A stretch of DNA of 64,000 nt from Candidatus Dechloromonas phosphorivorans (lineage in GTDB: Bacteria; Pseudomonadota; Gammaproteobacteria; Burkholderiales; Rhodocyclaceae), in NCBI GenBank assembly GCA_016721185.1, contig JADKIP010000015.1, positions 248,001 to 312,000 of the forward strand, given 5' to 3'. This document shows positions 50,381 to 60,104 of this stretch, piece by piece (position 1 is the stretch's first letter; each line of letters begins with the position of its first letter). The notes beneath the pieces are model-generated. The model ran no database searches. It was not told the origin of the DNA and saw only the letters and a program-made list of their open reading frames with translations. The position numbers and the translations under genes are program-made.

Positions 50381-51889
50381 GTGGCTAACTCTTACCGCCA
50401 TATTCTCCGTTCGTCGTCCATCATCGGCGGCGCATCGGTGATCAATATCATCGTAGGGCTGCTGCGCATCAAGGTGGCGGCAGTACTGCTGGGGCCTGCT
50501 GGCGTCGGCCTGATTGGATTGCTGACCAGCCTTGCCGGCACGGCATCCGCCGTGGCAGGGTTGGGGGTTGGCGTTGTTGGCACACGACAGATCGCGGAAG
50601 CGACGGGGCGCAACGATGCCGCCACCTTGGCCGCGGCGCGGCGCGCCCTTTTCTGGGGCTCCCTGGCGTTGGCATTGCTTGGTGCAGCCGTATTTTGGTC
50701 ACTGCGCGGTGTGCTGGCGGTGCGCGTGCTGGGCGACGCGTCGCTGTCGGGTGACGTAGGCTGGCTTGCCCTGGTTGTGGCGCTCACAGTAGCTGCGGCT
50801 TCACAAACGGCGTTGTTAAACGGCATGCGCCAGATTGGCGACCTTGCGCGAGTGAGTGTGTTATCGGCGCTACTCTCCACCGTACTGGGTATTGGTGCGC
50901 TGTTGTTGTGGGGGCGTGGTGGTTTGATGGTTTTTGTCATTGCCGCGCCGTTGGCCAGTTTTTTAATGGGTCATGTGTATGTGGCCCGGCTGCCCAAAAT
51001 CGATGCTCCGCGCACGGCACTGCCGGTGATAGCTGGGCAGTGGCGGATTCTGGCGCAACTGGGCATAGCCTTCATGATCGCGGGTTTGGCGAGCACGTTG
51101 GGACAACTGCTGGTGCGTACGCTGGTGCAGCGGCAACTGGGTGCGGAAGCCCTGGGCTACTTTCAAGCAGCATCAACTATCTCCATGACCTACATCGGCT
51201 TTGTACTGGCGGCCATGGGCACCGACTACTACCCACGCCTCACGGCAGCCATTCACGACCATGCGGCAGTCAATCGTATGGTGAACGAGCAAACCGAAGT
51301 CGCGTTGCTGCTGGCCGGCCCGGTCTTTTTGGCCATGCTTGGTTTGGCCCCATGGGTGATCCAGTTACTGTATTCCAGCACCTTTGATCCCGCGGCCGAT
51401 GTGTTGCGGTGGATGGTGCTGGGGGATGTCTTGAAGGTGGCCAGTTGGCCGCTGGGCTTCATCATTCTGGCGGCGGGGAATGGGCGCACCTTTATGCTGA
51501 CTGAATCTCTTGCTGTGGGTATGTTTGTGCTATTGACTTGGTTGGGGCTGACCTGTCTTGGCGTTGTGGCAACGGGTGTGGCATTTGTTGGAATGTACGC
51601 CGTGCTGTTGCCCGTCGTGTATTGGTTGGCGCAACGCAAAACGGAGTTCAGGTGGGCTCCAACCGTGCGACGGCAGGTTGGGGGGCTAATGTTGAGTGCG
51701 GTAGCAGTACTGGCCGCTTCCGAGCAGACGGTGACAATTGGTGCTCTTGCCGGAATGGTAATGAGCGTTGGCTTTGGGCTTTACAGTTTCGCCCGATTGG
51801 CGCACAAGACAAATTTGTCCGGCCCATTGGGTCAATTGGCTGGGCATTTCCGACAAATATTAATGAGATGGGGAGTGTGGTATGAATGA
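50381..51889 (+). CDS. wzx: Polysaccharide flippase (Wzx/MATE-like)
   Basis: About 502 residues with 12-14 hydrophobic segments. The start SIIGGASVINIIVGLLRIKV and GPAGVGLIGLLTSLAGTASA match O-antigen translocases of the polysaccharide-synthase family. It moves lipid-linked repeat units across the inner membrane. The start is uncertain: GTG at 50381 or TTG at 50372. Confidence 0.9.
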   Translation: MANSYRHILRSSSIIGGASVINIIVGLLRIKVAAVLLGPAGVGLIGLLTSLAGTASAVAGLGVGVVGTRQIAEATGRNDAATLAAARRALFWGSLALALLGAAVFWSLRGVLAVRVLGDASLSGDVGWLALVVALTVAAASQTALLNGMRQIGDLARVSVLSALLSTVLGIGALLLWGRGGLMVFVIAAPLASFLMGHVYVARLPKIDAPRTALPVIAGQWRILAQLGIAFMIAGLASTLGQLLVRTLVQRQLGAEALGYFQAASTISMTYIGFVLAAMGTDYYPRLTAAIHDHAAVNRMVNEQTEVALLLAGPVFLAMLGLAPWVIQLLYSSTFDPAADVLRWMVLGDVLKVASWPLGFIILAAGNGRTFMLTESLAVGMFVLLTWLGLTCLGVVATGVAFVGMYAVLLPVVYWLAQRKTEFRWAPTVRRQVGGLMLSAVAVLAASEQTVTIGALAGMVMSVGFGLYSFARLAHKTNLSGPLGQLAGHFRQILMRWGVWYE

Positions 51890-52801
51890 ACCAAATCGAC
51901 CGTTAGTGACATTTGCGCTATTTGCGTATAACCAGGAAAAATATATTCGTGAGGCTGTAGTTGGAGCTTTGCAGCAAGATTACTCTCCAATTGAAATTAT
52001 TATCTCGGACGATTGCTCGACAGACAAAACATTTGAAATCATTCAAGAACTGTCCGAGGAGTACGAAGGTTGCGCCAAGATAATTTTGAACCGCAATAAA
52101 AAAAACGTTGGACTTATTGGTCATATAAACAAAGTTATGGATATTGCGAGTGGTGAGTTAGTTATTGTCGCAGCAAAGGACGACATCTCACTTTCTGATC
52201 GTGTATCTAAGAATGTCAAATTCTATCTTGATATGGGTAAACCAGATTCAATTTTAGTGACTATATTGATATTGACGAAGCCGGATGTACTTTGAAACCT
52301 CGCATAGAGCGGCCACCGTTCGAACAATCTCTTGAAGAGTTTGTTGCCATGCCTGCAATTAAGGGGGCTGCACACGCATGGACCAAAAAAATATTTTCAG
52401 AATTTGGGAAAATAAATGAAAACGTATTGTGTGAAGACCAAGTAATTCCATTTAGGGCTTATCTGCTTAGCCGCCCAAGATATCTAGACGAAAAATTGAT
52501 TAAATATCGGCGGATGGATAATGTATCTGATAGGGCAAGCTACTTTAGAAGGGCAAACAAACGCGCATGGGTGTCCAGGGTTCAATACCTCAAAGATTTG
52601 ACTACTAGTAGTAGAAATTTGGATGAAAGCCTGCGCACTAAAATTGCGAACCAAGAAAAAATTTTCAGAATTAAAGATGAATTCTGGTCCGGTGGGCGGC
52701 TATCAGCCCTGCGAAAAATTAAGAAGCTAATATCGACAATTGGCATTAAATCTGCTTTATTGGAGATTTACAGAAGATTTGGTCATAAATGGTTTTCATG
52801 A
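51882..52801 (+). pseudogene. Family 2 glycosyltransferase with one frame break
   Basis: The first part has the GT-A start VTFALFAYNQEKYIREAVVG, IIISDDCSTDKTFEII and AAKDDISLSDR. The frame ends at 52295. The remainder (DEAGCTLKPRIERPPFEQSL onward to YRRFGHKWFS) follows in the next frame to 52801. Adding one T at 52252-52256 gives IFSDYIDIDEAGCTLKPR and a protein of about 305 residues. It would add one sugar of the repeat unit. Confidence 0.8.
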
Positions 52802-53263
52802 TCAATATAGACAATATCAAATTTACGATTTTCTCCAACAAAGGTTTGTCTGAACAAGGCATGATTTTTGGGTGGCCTGTCATAAAAATGTTGAGAAATG
52901 GGCTATTTTCGCCCGTTGACCGTGGGGATCGGGTGTTTTACCCCTCATTTCCCGCATCACGGACGCACCTGGCCTGTAGAGGTTATCCATCTCTGCCAGG
53001 AACACCGCTTACCGGGTTTGCTTCCCCGCTTTGTGCAAGAAACCCGACTCGGCAAGGCTCAATTGCTTCATCTCTTTCATCTGTTTAGTCGGCACCATGA
53101 CAATGGCGCGATTTTTACAAATCAGGCTGCATGACGGTAACTTATGCAGAGTTTCCTTAGTGGAATTGTTAAGCTTTGATTGACAATTACGTTTTATTAC
53201 AGACTATCCAAGACGGTTGTAAATATGATAATGCTTTCTCAGTTAGTTATTCGAGTCAATTAA
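52802..53263. other. Non-coding gap with IS remnant
   Basis: Between two glycosyltransferase genes there is no intact gene. Plus-strand frames of up to 99 codons here (for instance 52789-53088) have poor coding character and no family match. The minus strand holds the transposase remnant listed separately. A TTGACA at 53180-53185 may belong to a promoter for the next gene. Confidence 0.55.
52912..53080 (-). mobile_element. Remnant of an IS5-family transposase gene (5' end)
   Basis: Read on the minus strand from 53080 it gives MKEMKQLSLAESGFLHKAGK, then a TAA at a site where relatives have a basic residue, then AVFLAEMD. The pattern MKQ-SLA-SGF-K-KTR-FL-EM is that of IS5-family transposases. 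Similarity fades after about 40 codons, and the rest of the element is absent. No terminal inverted repeats could be assigned. Confidence 0.45.
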
Positions 53264-54258
53264 ATGTCGATTAGGTGCAAAATCAATATTGGAATACCAC
53301 CAGTCAAAGGCGGAATTACGGATTATGATGAAATTTTGGCAAGCCGTCTTTGTACCAACTCAAGAGTATTTAACATTTGTGAATCCGACTTCAGCGATAT
53401 CATAAAGGAAGTCGATATTTTTTTTCTGCAATATAGCGGCTACGGATATCAAAAGCGCGGCACTCCCCTTTGGCTACTTAAAGAAATCGATCTAATACCA
53501 ACCGGATTGTCTGTGTTTGGAGTATTTTTTCACGAATTATATGCCATTGGATTTCCATGGAAATCATCATTCTGGCTTTCCCCTATCCAACGAATTATTG
53601 CTAAAAAAATTGCTGAACGCGCTGATTTCTGGGTTACAAACAGAGAAAAATCGGCAGATTGGTTGATGCAGTATGCAGGGAATAAGCCGCACGCAGTATT
53701 GCCCGTATACTCAAATGTTGGCGAGCCAATTTGTTATACTGAAGATAGAAATTTGATAGCGGTTGTATTTGGTAGTCCAAAAGTAAGGGAAGCTGCATAC
53801 AAATTTAATGGGGGTGAAATATTTGAATGGGCCAAACGCAATAATATGTCAGTGCATGACATTGGCCCCCAATTATTGATAGACAAATTGAAATTAATTT
53901 AATAAAACACAACATAATACGGCATGGTTTAATTGATGCTGAAGAGGTTAGTAAAATCTTGTCCAAAGCCCAATATGGTATCGTGGCTTACCCATTAGAT
54001 TATGTTGCCAAGAGTGGAGTATTTGCAGCTTACTGTGCCCATGGTACATGTCCAATACTCCTTTCGGATGATTATTTGCCAAGTGATCAACTAATTCCGC
54101 GCAAAAATTTCATCCCGGGATTTTCTTCATTGAAAGAATCAGGAATTGATACTGCTAGTATTGGGTTTTCAGCATGGAATTGGTATCAACCGCATCGAAT
54201 TGCAGTACACGCAAATACAATTGAGGCGCTCGTTATTGAGGCAAAAAAATCGTGCTGA
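53264..54258 (+). pseudogene. Glycosyltransferase-like protein with one frame break
   Basis: Residues 1-200 start MSIRCKINIGIPPVKGGITD and contain VFFHELYAIGFPWKSSFWLS, a GT4-like N-terminal domain. The frame stops at 53902. The C-terminal domain (SKILSKAQYGIVAYPLDYVAKSG) continues in another frame to 54258. One extra C in the run 53866-53870 joins them (GPPIIDRQIEINLIKH), giving about 331 residues. Family 4-like fold is likely; the sugar is unknown. Markedly A+T rich. Confidence 0.65.
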
Positions 54259-54860
54259 ATGATTTAAAGCTACTTTGGTCTTTACGAGAAAAACCTAGAA
54301 GTGCATCGCGTTTGTTTATCGTCTGGGCTAAGCGCCTAATTACTTTTCCAGCCTTACTTAAAATTCTTACTCGTATACAATTACTGCGATTGAGAGGTGC
54401 GCAGATTGGTAGATTGGTTGTAATTGGCCAAGCAAAATTTGAAGGGAATTTAAAATATCTTAAAGTTGGTAATGGGGTTTCCATTGGTAAATGTATTATC
54501 ACATTACATGAGAATGTTGAGATTTTCGATAACTCAGTCATAAGCGATGGGGCCGTTCTCTTGACAGCATCACATAAACTTCGTGATCACTATTGGGGTG
54601 GTGAATGTAAATCACTAAGATTCGATAAATATTCTTGGGTGGCAGTTAATTCAATTATTTTGCCTGGGGTTTCGCTTGGGTGCGGAGCTGTTGTTGGTGC
54701 TGGTGCCGTTGTTAGATGTAATGTTCCTGATTATTCGCTTGCGATAGGGAATCCGGCTGTGATTGTAAACAATAAACGTGTAAATGAATTGAAATACAGC
54801 CCATCGCTATTAAATGCACCTTTGGAAGCATGGGTTGGCCCAACGAAATTTATCTGCTGA
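54252..54860 (+). CDS. Left-handed beta-helix O-acetyltransferase (WcaF-like)
   Basis: A 202-residue protein with hexapeptide turns VGNGVSIGKCIITLHENVEI and the lid region SVISDGAVLLTASHKLRDH, then LGCGAVVGAGAVV and AIGNPAVIV. It would acetylate a sugar of the polymer. It starts at GTG within the stop of the preceding gene. A+T rich like its neighbours. Confidence 0.8.
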   Translation: MLNDLKLLWSLREKPRSASRLFIVWAKRLITFPALLKILTRIQLLRLRGAQIGRLVVIGQAKFEGNLKYLKVGNGVSIGKCIITLHENVEIFDNSVISDGAVLLTASHKLRDHYWGGECKSLRFDKYSWVAVNSIILPGVSLGCGAVVGAGAVVRCNVPDYSLAIGNPAVIVNNKRVNELKYSPSLLNAPLEAWVGPTKFIC

Positions 54861-54917
54861 TTCTAGCTAATTGCGAAATTTATTTATGCTGATATTTATA
54901 CGAGTTTTAAAGTGGCA

Positions 54918-56183
54918 ATGAAGAATATCTCGTACCCCAGATTAATGTTAATTATTTTTGTGTTGCTAATGGTTTTTGAAGGTGCAATTCGAAAGTGGAT
55001 ATTCCCTTTCTTGGGCACGCCCCTTCAGATTTTGCGGGATTTAATACCGGCATTAGCATTTATTATTTTTATTGGCAGCAAGTCACTATCGCATAACTTT
55101 AAAAAACTATCACCTAATAACGTGATTATAATACCATTCTGCTTTTATTTTGTATTTTCGATTTTTTCATCATTGATTAGTGCTTTAGATTCGTTTTTTG
55201 TTGCACTTCTTGGGATTCGGACTCACTTTGCATATGCTCCCCTTGCAATATTAATACCTTTTGTTTTGAAAAATGTGTCTTCAGTTAATGTATTATTATT
55301 TCGCATGGCGCTTATAAGTGTACCGGTTGATATATTGGCGATTTATCAGTCAACTCAATCGGCAGAAAGCTGGTTGAATATTTATGGAACCGGAGAAGAG
55401 GCCGGCGCATTTTTCGGTGATCAATTATTGGTTCGTGCGACAGGTACATTCAGCTATATCACTGGTATGGGTTACTATTCACAGTTTTCCGCTATCACAA
55501 GCTTTTATATTGCAATGACTACTTCTGATTTACGAACACGTTTATTTTCAGCACTTGCTATGTCCATTGCTATTATGGCTTGTTTTTCTACTGGTTCTCG
55601 TGCGGTTGTTTTTGGGGTCGTTCTACAAATATTTATTATGATTCTCATTTATCCTGCACTTTTAAAGCAGATTTTAACTAGTTTAAATAAAAATGCATTT
55701 GTTATCGCTTTCGCAATTATTTTGGTTGCTTATTTTTCATCTGACCAATTGGATGCTTTTGTCCAGCGATCTCAGATTAACTCGGACGATACAGGTTGGC
55801 GATTGACTGATGGTTTTTTCGAGTGGGTTAATATCGTAATTTCAGAACCGATAGGTAAAGGTTTGGGTTCAGGCCACCAACAAGCAGCAATTTTTAGCGG
55901 TGGTGAAGGGGGATTTGGAGGATCAAATTCTCTTCCGGAGTCGGAATTGTCGCGAGTTGCACTGGAACTCGGAATTCTCGGATTCTTATCATATTTGGTT
56001 TTTAAAACGGCTGTTATTTATACGAGTTTTCGTGTTTCAGTAAGTTCAAAAACTAAAACTTTAAAAATGCTATCTGGACTTTCACTATCTTTTTTCTTGA
56101 TACTTGTATTAGGTGGTGTTTACTCCCCTATTTCAAATGCAATTTATTGGTTTTCGATTGGCTTGATATTTATAGTTAATTGA
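54918..56183 (+). CDS. wzy: O-antigen/polysaccharide polymerase (Wzy-like)
   Basis: A 421-residue membrane protein with ten or more hydrophobic segments and a large loop (about residues 285-340, holding TGWRLTDGFFEWVNIVISEPIGKG). There is no strong motif, as usual for Wzy. The assignment rests on topology and on its place between wzx and glycosyltransferase genes. It is preceded by poor ribosome-binding sequence. A+T rich. Confidence 0.8.
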   Translation: MKNISYPRLMLIIFVLLMVFEGAIRKWIFPFLGTPLQILRDLIPALAFIIFIGSKSLSHNFKKLSPNNVIIIPFCFYFVFSIFSSLISALDSFFVALLGIRTHFAYAPLAILIPFVLKNVSSVNVLLFRMALISVPVDILAIYQSTQSAESWLNIYGTGEEAGAFFGDQLLVRATGTFSYITGMGYYSQFSAITSFYIAMTTSDLRTRLFSALAMSIAIMACFSTGSRAVVFGVVLQIFIMILIYPALLKQILTSLNKNAFVIAFAIILVAYFSSDQLDAFVQRSQINSDDTGWRLTDGFFEWVNIVISEPIGKGLGSGHQQAAIFSGGEGGFGGSNSLPESELSRVALELGILGFLSYLVFKTAVIYTSFRVSVSSKTKTLKMLSGLSLSFFLILVLGGVYSPISNAIYWFSIGLIFIVN

Positions 56184-56203
56184 GAGAATAGGGCTGGTTT
56201 CTG

Positions 56204-57431
56204 ATGGAAATATCATCTTCTAGGTATTGCGATGGAAGGCGAATAATTATTGGCCATCCTGACCGACAACACTCACACCATCTGGCATCTGGCCTTTTCA
56301 AAGCGAATTTGCTGTATAAGTATTTTTGTGGTCAGTTTAATCAGCATCAAGTTGCAGCGTTTCCAGCCTGGCTTATACAGCTCTTCCCTAAAGCGATAAT
56401 TAGAAATGCTGTCCCATTTCTTGGAGAGAGTATTCACAAGGCTCTGCCATTTGGGGCTGCTATCAATCTAATTTCTCGTCGTTCACCATTGTCTTTGCTA
56501 AAGTTATGGGGTGAATGGGCCGGTTTTTCAATATTTGACACACAACTTGCATCGATGATTGAGTTGATGTCGCCTGACGTTGTAATTGCTTACGAAATGT
56601 CGGCATTCAAGACGTTTAAGGCTGCAAAGAAGAAAAATATAGTTTGTATTCTCGATGCTGCGGCATGCCATTATCGGTTGCAAGACGAACGATTGAACAT
56701 TACCAAATCCGAAGCAGATTCGATGCCCGCTCGATTGATTCGTGCACGCAAAGATATCGAGGTTTCTCTGGCTGATAAAATTATTTGCCCATCGAGACTT
56801 AGCGCTGATAGTTATCTGGCGGCAGGGGTGCCTGAAAATAAAATTGTTGTAAATACATTAGGAGTTGATAGCGCTGTATTCGAGGCGGCATCGAGAATAT
56901 TTCGTGAAGGTACTCCACGTTTCGTATTTATTGCAAATTCGGCTTTTGTTAAAGGGGCAGATTTTGTTTCTGCAGCCATCGCTGACCTAAGGAAGCATAA
57001 CATTCCAGCCATTATTGATGTTGTCGGTGCAGTTCGATTGGATGTAGTATCTTCGGGGAGTTATCCAGATAGTAAATCATGGGTCCCTTCCGCAAGATCA
57101 AGTGGCTCAGGTTTTGAGCAAGGCAGACTGCCTTTTGCTTCCATCACGTTTAGAATCTTTCGGCATGGTGGTTCTTGAGGCGCTAGCTTCCGGTGTACCA
57201 GTACTCGTTTCAAAATGGGCAGGTGCTTCAATGGTCATTCAAGATGGTATCAATGGCTGGACGTTCGATTCTGATTACGGCGATTTTAGAAATAGAATCT
57301 TTTGGTGTGCTACGCATGTTGATGAGTTACGGTCCATGCGTCTTAAGTGTGTCGAAATTTCACATCTGCACAGTTGGTCGGCCTATCAAGCACGTGCGAT
57401 TGAGATAGTTATTAATGCAAGTCATTATTAA
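56204..57431 (+). pseudogene. GT4 glycosyltransferase with one frame break
   Basis: The N-terminal domain (RRIIIGHPDRQHSHHLASGL, DKIICPSRLSADSYLAAGVP) runs to a stop at 57178. The C-terminal nucleotide-sugar site (DCLLLPSRLESFGMVVLEAL, GVPVLVSKWAGASMVI) is in the next frame to 57431. Adding one C at 57085-57087 gives PLPQDQVAQVLSKADCLLLP and about 408 residues. The E-x7-E motif is intact. Confidence 0.83.
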
Positions 57432-58680
57432 GATAGTTGGTTCGAAGGTAACAGAGAAATCGTCCGTGGATTTGCCGCGGCTAGGATTGGTTGTTCCTTC
57501 TCTTGCAGATGGAGGTGGAGTTCCAGCAGTTGCCCGATTTATTAAAGACGCGGTGCTGGACTCTGGTCGTTACCAGTTAAAGTTAATTTCACTAGCAACC
57601 GCATCAGGGGATGCGGACAGTTTTTGTCTACTAAAACCAAAAACTTGGCACCGTGGCACAGTCGTTTCTGAGGGCGTATGGGATGGACTGCCATTTGTCC
57701 ATGTTGGGGCTGTTTGTGGGGAGTTTGAGTTCCAGCGGTACATGGCTCGTGATGTGTTAGCTAGAGTTACCGCTGATTGTGACGTGCTTCAGGTTGTCTG
57801 TGGTACGCCTGCGTGGGCAAATGCCGTCTGTGGTTTGGGCAAATCGGTGGCGGTTCAATGTGCGACTCGTGCTCGTGTAGAGCGTAGATTGCGGGATTTA
57901 CAGCCAAAGGGTATGGGTGATTGGTGGCGAAAGGCGATGACGGAGATTACAGATCGAATGGATGATCGCGCGCTCCGAAGGGTTGACGCGATTCAGGTTG
58001 AGAATCCCTGGATGCTTGAATACGCCAAAGCCATAAATGGCGTGCGGAGGGTAGACCTGCGTTATGCCCCCCCAGGTGTTGACACGGAAGCGTTCCAGCC
58101 TTTGCCACAGCGCCCGCTTGCAATCGATCCTTATATTTTGTGCGTAGCGCGCTTGAGTGATCCACGAAAGAACATTGGACTGCTTTTAGAAGCATATGCA
58201 AAGTTACCGCTGACTGTGATCGATTGCGTTAGATTGGTGTTGGCTGGTTCATCTGGCCCACCAGATGTTTTTTGGCAGCGGGCAGATCAACTCGGCTTAC
58301 GCGAGCGGATAACTTACATTCCCCGCCCAGAACGTGAAGAATTGATCAGTCTGTATCAGAGGGCTTCTGTTTTTGCGTTGCCTTCTGATGAGGAGGGGTT
58401 AGGGGTCGTACTTCTGGAGGCAATGGCCTGTGCGGTACCGGTCGTGGCTACTAGATGTGGTGGACCAGATGGAATTATCTCGAATGGTAAGGATGGCTAC
58501 TTGGTGGATCTCGACGATGCACAAAGTATGTCCGATTGCCTTCAGCGACTACTGTTGGATGATTTCTTAAATCAGAAGATGGGTATTGAGGCACGTTTGA
58601 CTGTTGAAAATCGGTATTCAAAGACAGTTGCAGGTGCTGCCTTCTTAAGTATGTGGGATAGGCTTCTAACTGAAAGATGA
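57415..58680 (+). CDS. GT4 glycosyltransferase
   Basis: A 421-residue GT-B enzyme. It starts with a G-rich loop VPSLADGGGVPAVARFIKDA, continues with CVARLSDPRKNIGLLLEAY, and ends with the donor site SVFALPSDEEGLGVVLLEAM, ACAVPVVATRCGGPDGI. It likely transfers one sugar from an activated donor to the lipid-linked unit. It overlaps the previous gene by 17 bases. Intact. Confidence 0.88.
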   Translation: MQVIIKIVGSKVTEKSSVDLPRLGLVVPSLADGGGVPAVARFIKDAVLDSGRYQLKLISLATASGDADSFCLLKPKTWHRGTVVSEGVWDGLPFVHVGAVCGEFEFQRYMARDVLARVTADCDVLQVVCGTPAWANAVCGLGKSVAVQCATRARVERRLRDLQPKGMGDWWRKAMTEITDRMDDRALRRVDAIQVENPWMLEYAKAINGVRRVDLRYAPPGVDTEAFQPLPQRPLAIDPYILCVARLSDPRKNIGLLLEAYAKLPLTVIDCVRLVLAGSSGPPDVFWQRADQLGLRERITYIPRPEREELISLYQRASVFALPSDEEGLGVVLLEAMACAVPVVATRCGGPDGIISNGKDGYLVDLDDAQSMSDCLQRLLLDDFLNQKMGIEARLTVENRYSKTVAGAAFLSMWDRLLTER

Positions 58681-58700
58681 GCATTTGATTGGAGTCGAAC

Positions 58701-59984
58701 ATGAATTTCGGGAATGATGCACATGAAAAAACATGTATCAAAGAGGCTCAAACAAATGCTTCAAGGGAAACGCCAGCAGTGAAACCAATAATTTTAACTT
58801 TTACAGAATTCTATTTGCCCGGTTATCGAGGTGGTGGGCCAATCCGCACCATTGCAAACATGGTAGAGCAATTAAGTGATGATTTCGATTTCCATATCGT
58901 CACCGCAGATCGGGATTTACACGATGAGTCCCCATATCCACATGTGAATGTGGATGCGTGGAATACAGTTGGTAAAGCTAAAGTTTTTTATGCGAGTCCT
59001 TCGGTGCAAACTTTGGCCGGGATAATAAAATTGCTTCGCGAGACACAGTTTGACTTGCTATATCTTAACAGTTTTTTTGATGTCCGTTTTACTTTGCGCC
59101 CATTGCTGGTGCGTCGATTAGGTCTAGTTTCTAGTAAACCGATAGTTTTAGCTCCACGCGGTGAGTTTTCGGAGGGTGCTTTTAAACTGAAACGTTGGAA
59201 GAAGGCTCCATTTGTTATGCTCGCGCGCATAGTTTCGTTTTATAGAGGAATTACATGGCATGCATCAACTGCGTTTGAGGCAACCGATATTTGCAATGTT
59301 GTTGGCGTAAAGATGAATAGAGTGGGTATCGCAGCGGACATCTTAGTCGCTCCGGATTTGGTAGACGTTGCAGCTATGGCCTCCTCGAATATTGATGAAG
59401 TTGCAAGAGTGATTGGGCCTCTCAAGGTCTGCTTCTTATCACGCATATCACCAAAGAAAAACTTGGATTTCGCTTTGAGGGTGTTGGCTAAAGTCAGTAG
59501 GCCTGTTGAGTTTAATATTTATGGGCCGCTAGAGGAGCCGAGTTATTGGCAAATGTGTAAGGATCTGATCGCGAAATTGCCCCCACATATTAAGGTCAGC
59601 TACGGCGGTAGTATTCAACATGAATTAGTGCATGCCACCCTAATGGTTCATGATTTGTTTTTCTTGCCAACACATGGTGAAAATTTTGGCCATGTTTTTG
59701 TTGAAGCATGGTCAGCAGGTTTGCCCGTCCTTGTAAGCGACCAAACACCATGGCGTGGGTTGGAGCAGAAGCGATTAGGGTGGGATATTTCGCTCGATAG
59801 TCTAGATGGGTTCGTTGGTGCATTGGAAGAAAGTGCACTACTTGATCACGAGCAACGTTTATATAAACGTAAGTGTTGCTTAGAGTTTGCAAGAGAAATG
59901 AGTAGAAGCGACGATGCTTTAGATTCGAATAGGCTCCTCTTCTTAATTGCTTTGGGCAGACATGAGGCGGTTGCTGCGACTTAA
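58701..59984 (+). CDS. GT4 glycosyltransferase
   Basis: A 427-residue GT-B enzyme with FTEFYLPGYRGGGPIRTIAN at the acceptor side, LAPRGEFSEGAFKLKRWKK, FLSRISPKKNLDFALRVLA and the donor site LFFLPTHGENFGHVFVEAWS, AGLPVLVSDQTPW. The ATG at 58701 is favoured by GGAG eight bases upstream. Intact and A+T rich. Confidence 0.88.
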   Translation: MNFGNDAHEKTCIKEAQTNASRETPAVKPIILTFTEFYLPGYRGGGPIRTIANMVEQLSDDFDFHIVTADRDLHDESPYPHVNVDAWNTVGKAKVFYASPSVQTLAGIIKLLRETQFDLLYLNSFFDVRFTLRPLLVRRLGLVSSKPIVLAPRGEFSEGAFKLKRWKKAPFVMLARIVSFYRGITWHASTAFEATDICNVVGVKMNRVGIAADILVAPDLVDVAAMASSNIDEVARVIGPLKVCFLSRISPKKNLDFALRVLAKVSRPVEFNIYGPLEEPSYWQMCKDLIAKLPPHIKVSYGGSIQHELVHATLMVHDLFFLPTHGENFGHVFVEAWSAGLPVLVSDQTPWRGLEQKRLGWDISLDSLDGFVGALEESALLDHEQRLYKRKCCLEFAREMSRSDDALDSNRLLFLIALGRHEAVAAT

Positions 59985-60104
59985 TTCAAATTTTTGCAGA
60001 TCAAGGTCGCACCTAACGCTTTCAATTATTCGAGGTCACTTTGCTATTTTTTTGATGGTATTTTGTGATTCGAAGTGACAGTTTTGATAGTTATTGGAGG
60101 TGTT

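Noticed and set aside
52789..53088. A 99-codon plus-strand gene
   Set aside because: Its sequence lacks coding character and overlaps the minus-strand transposase remnant.
45200..57100. Phase variation by homopolymer slippage as the cause of the frame breaks
   Set aside because: The runs are only three to seven bases long, too short for the usual slippage switches, and they are spread over many sites in one gene.
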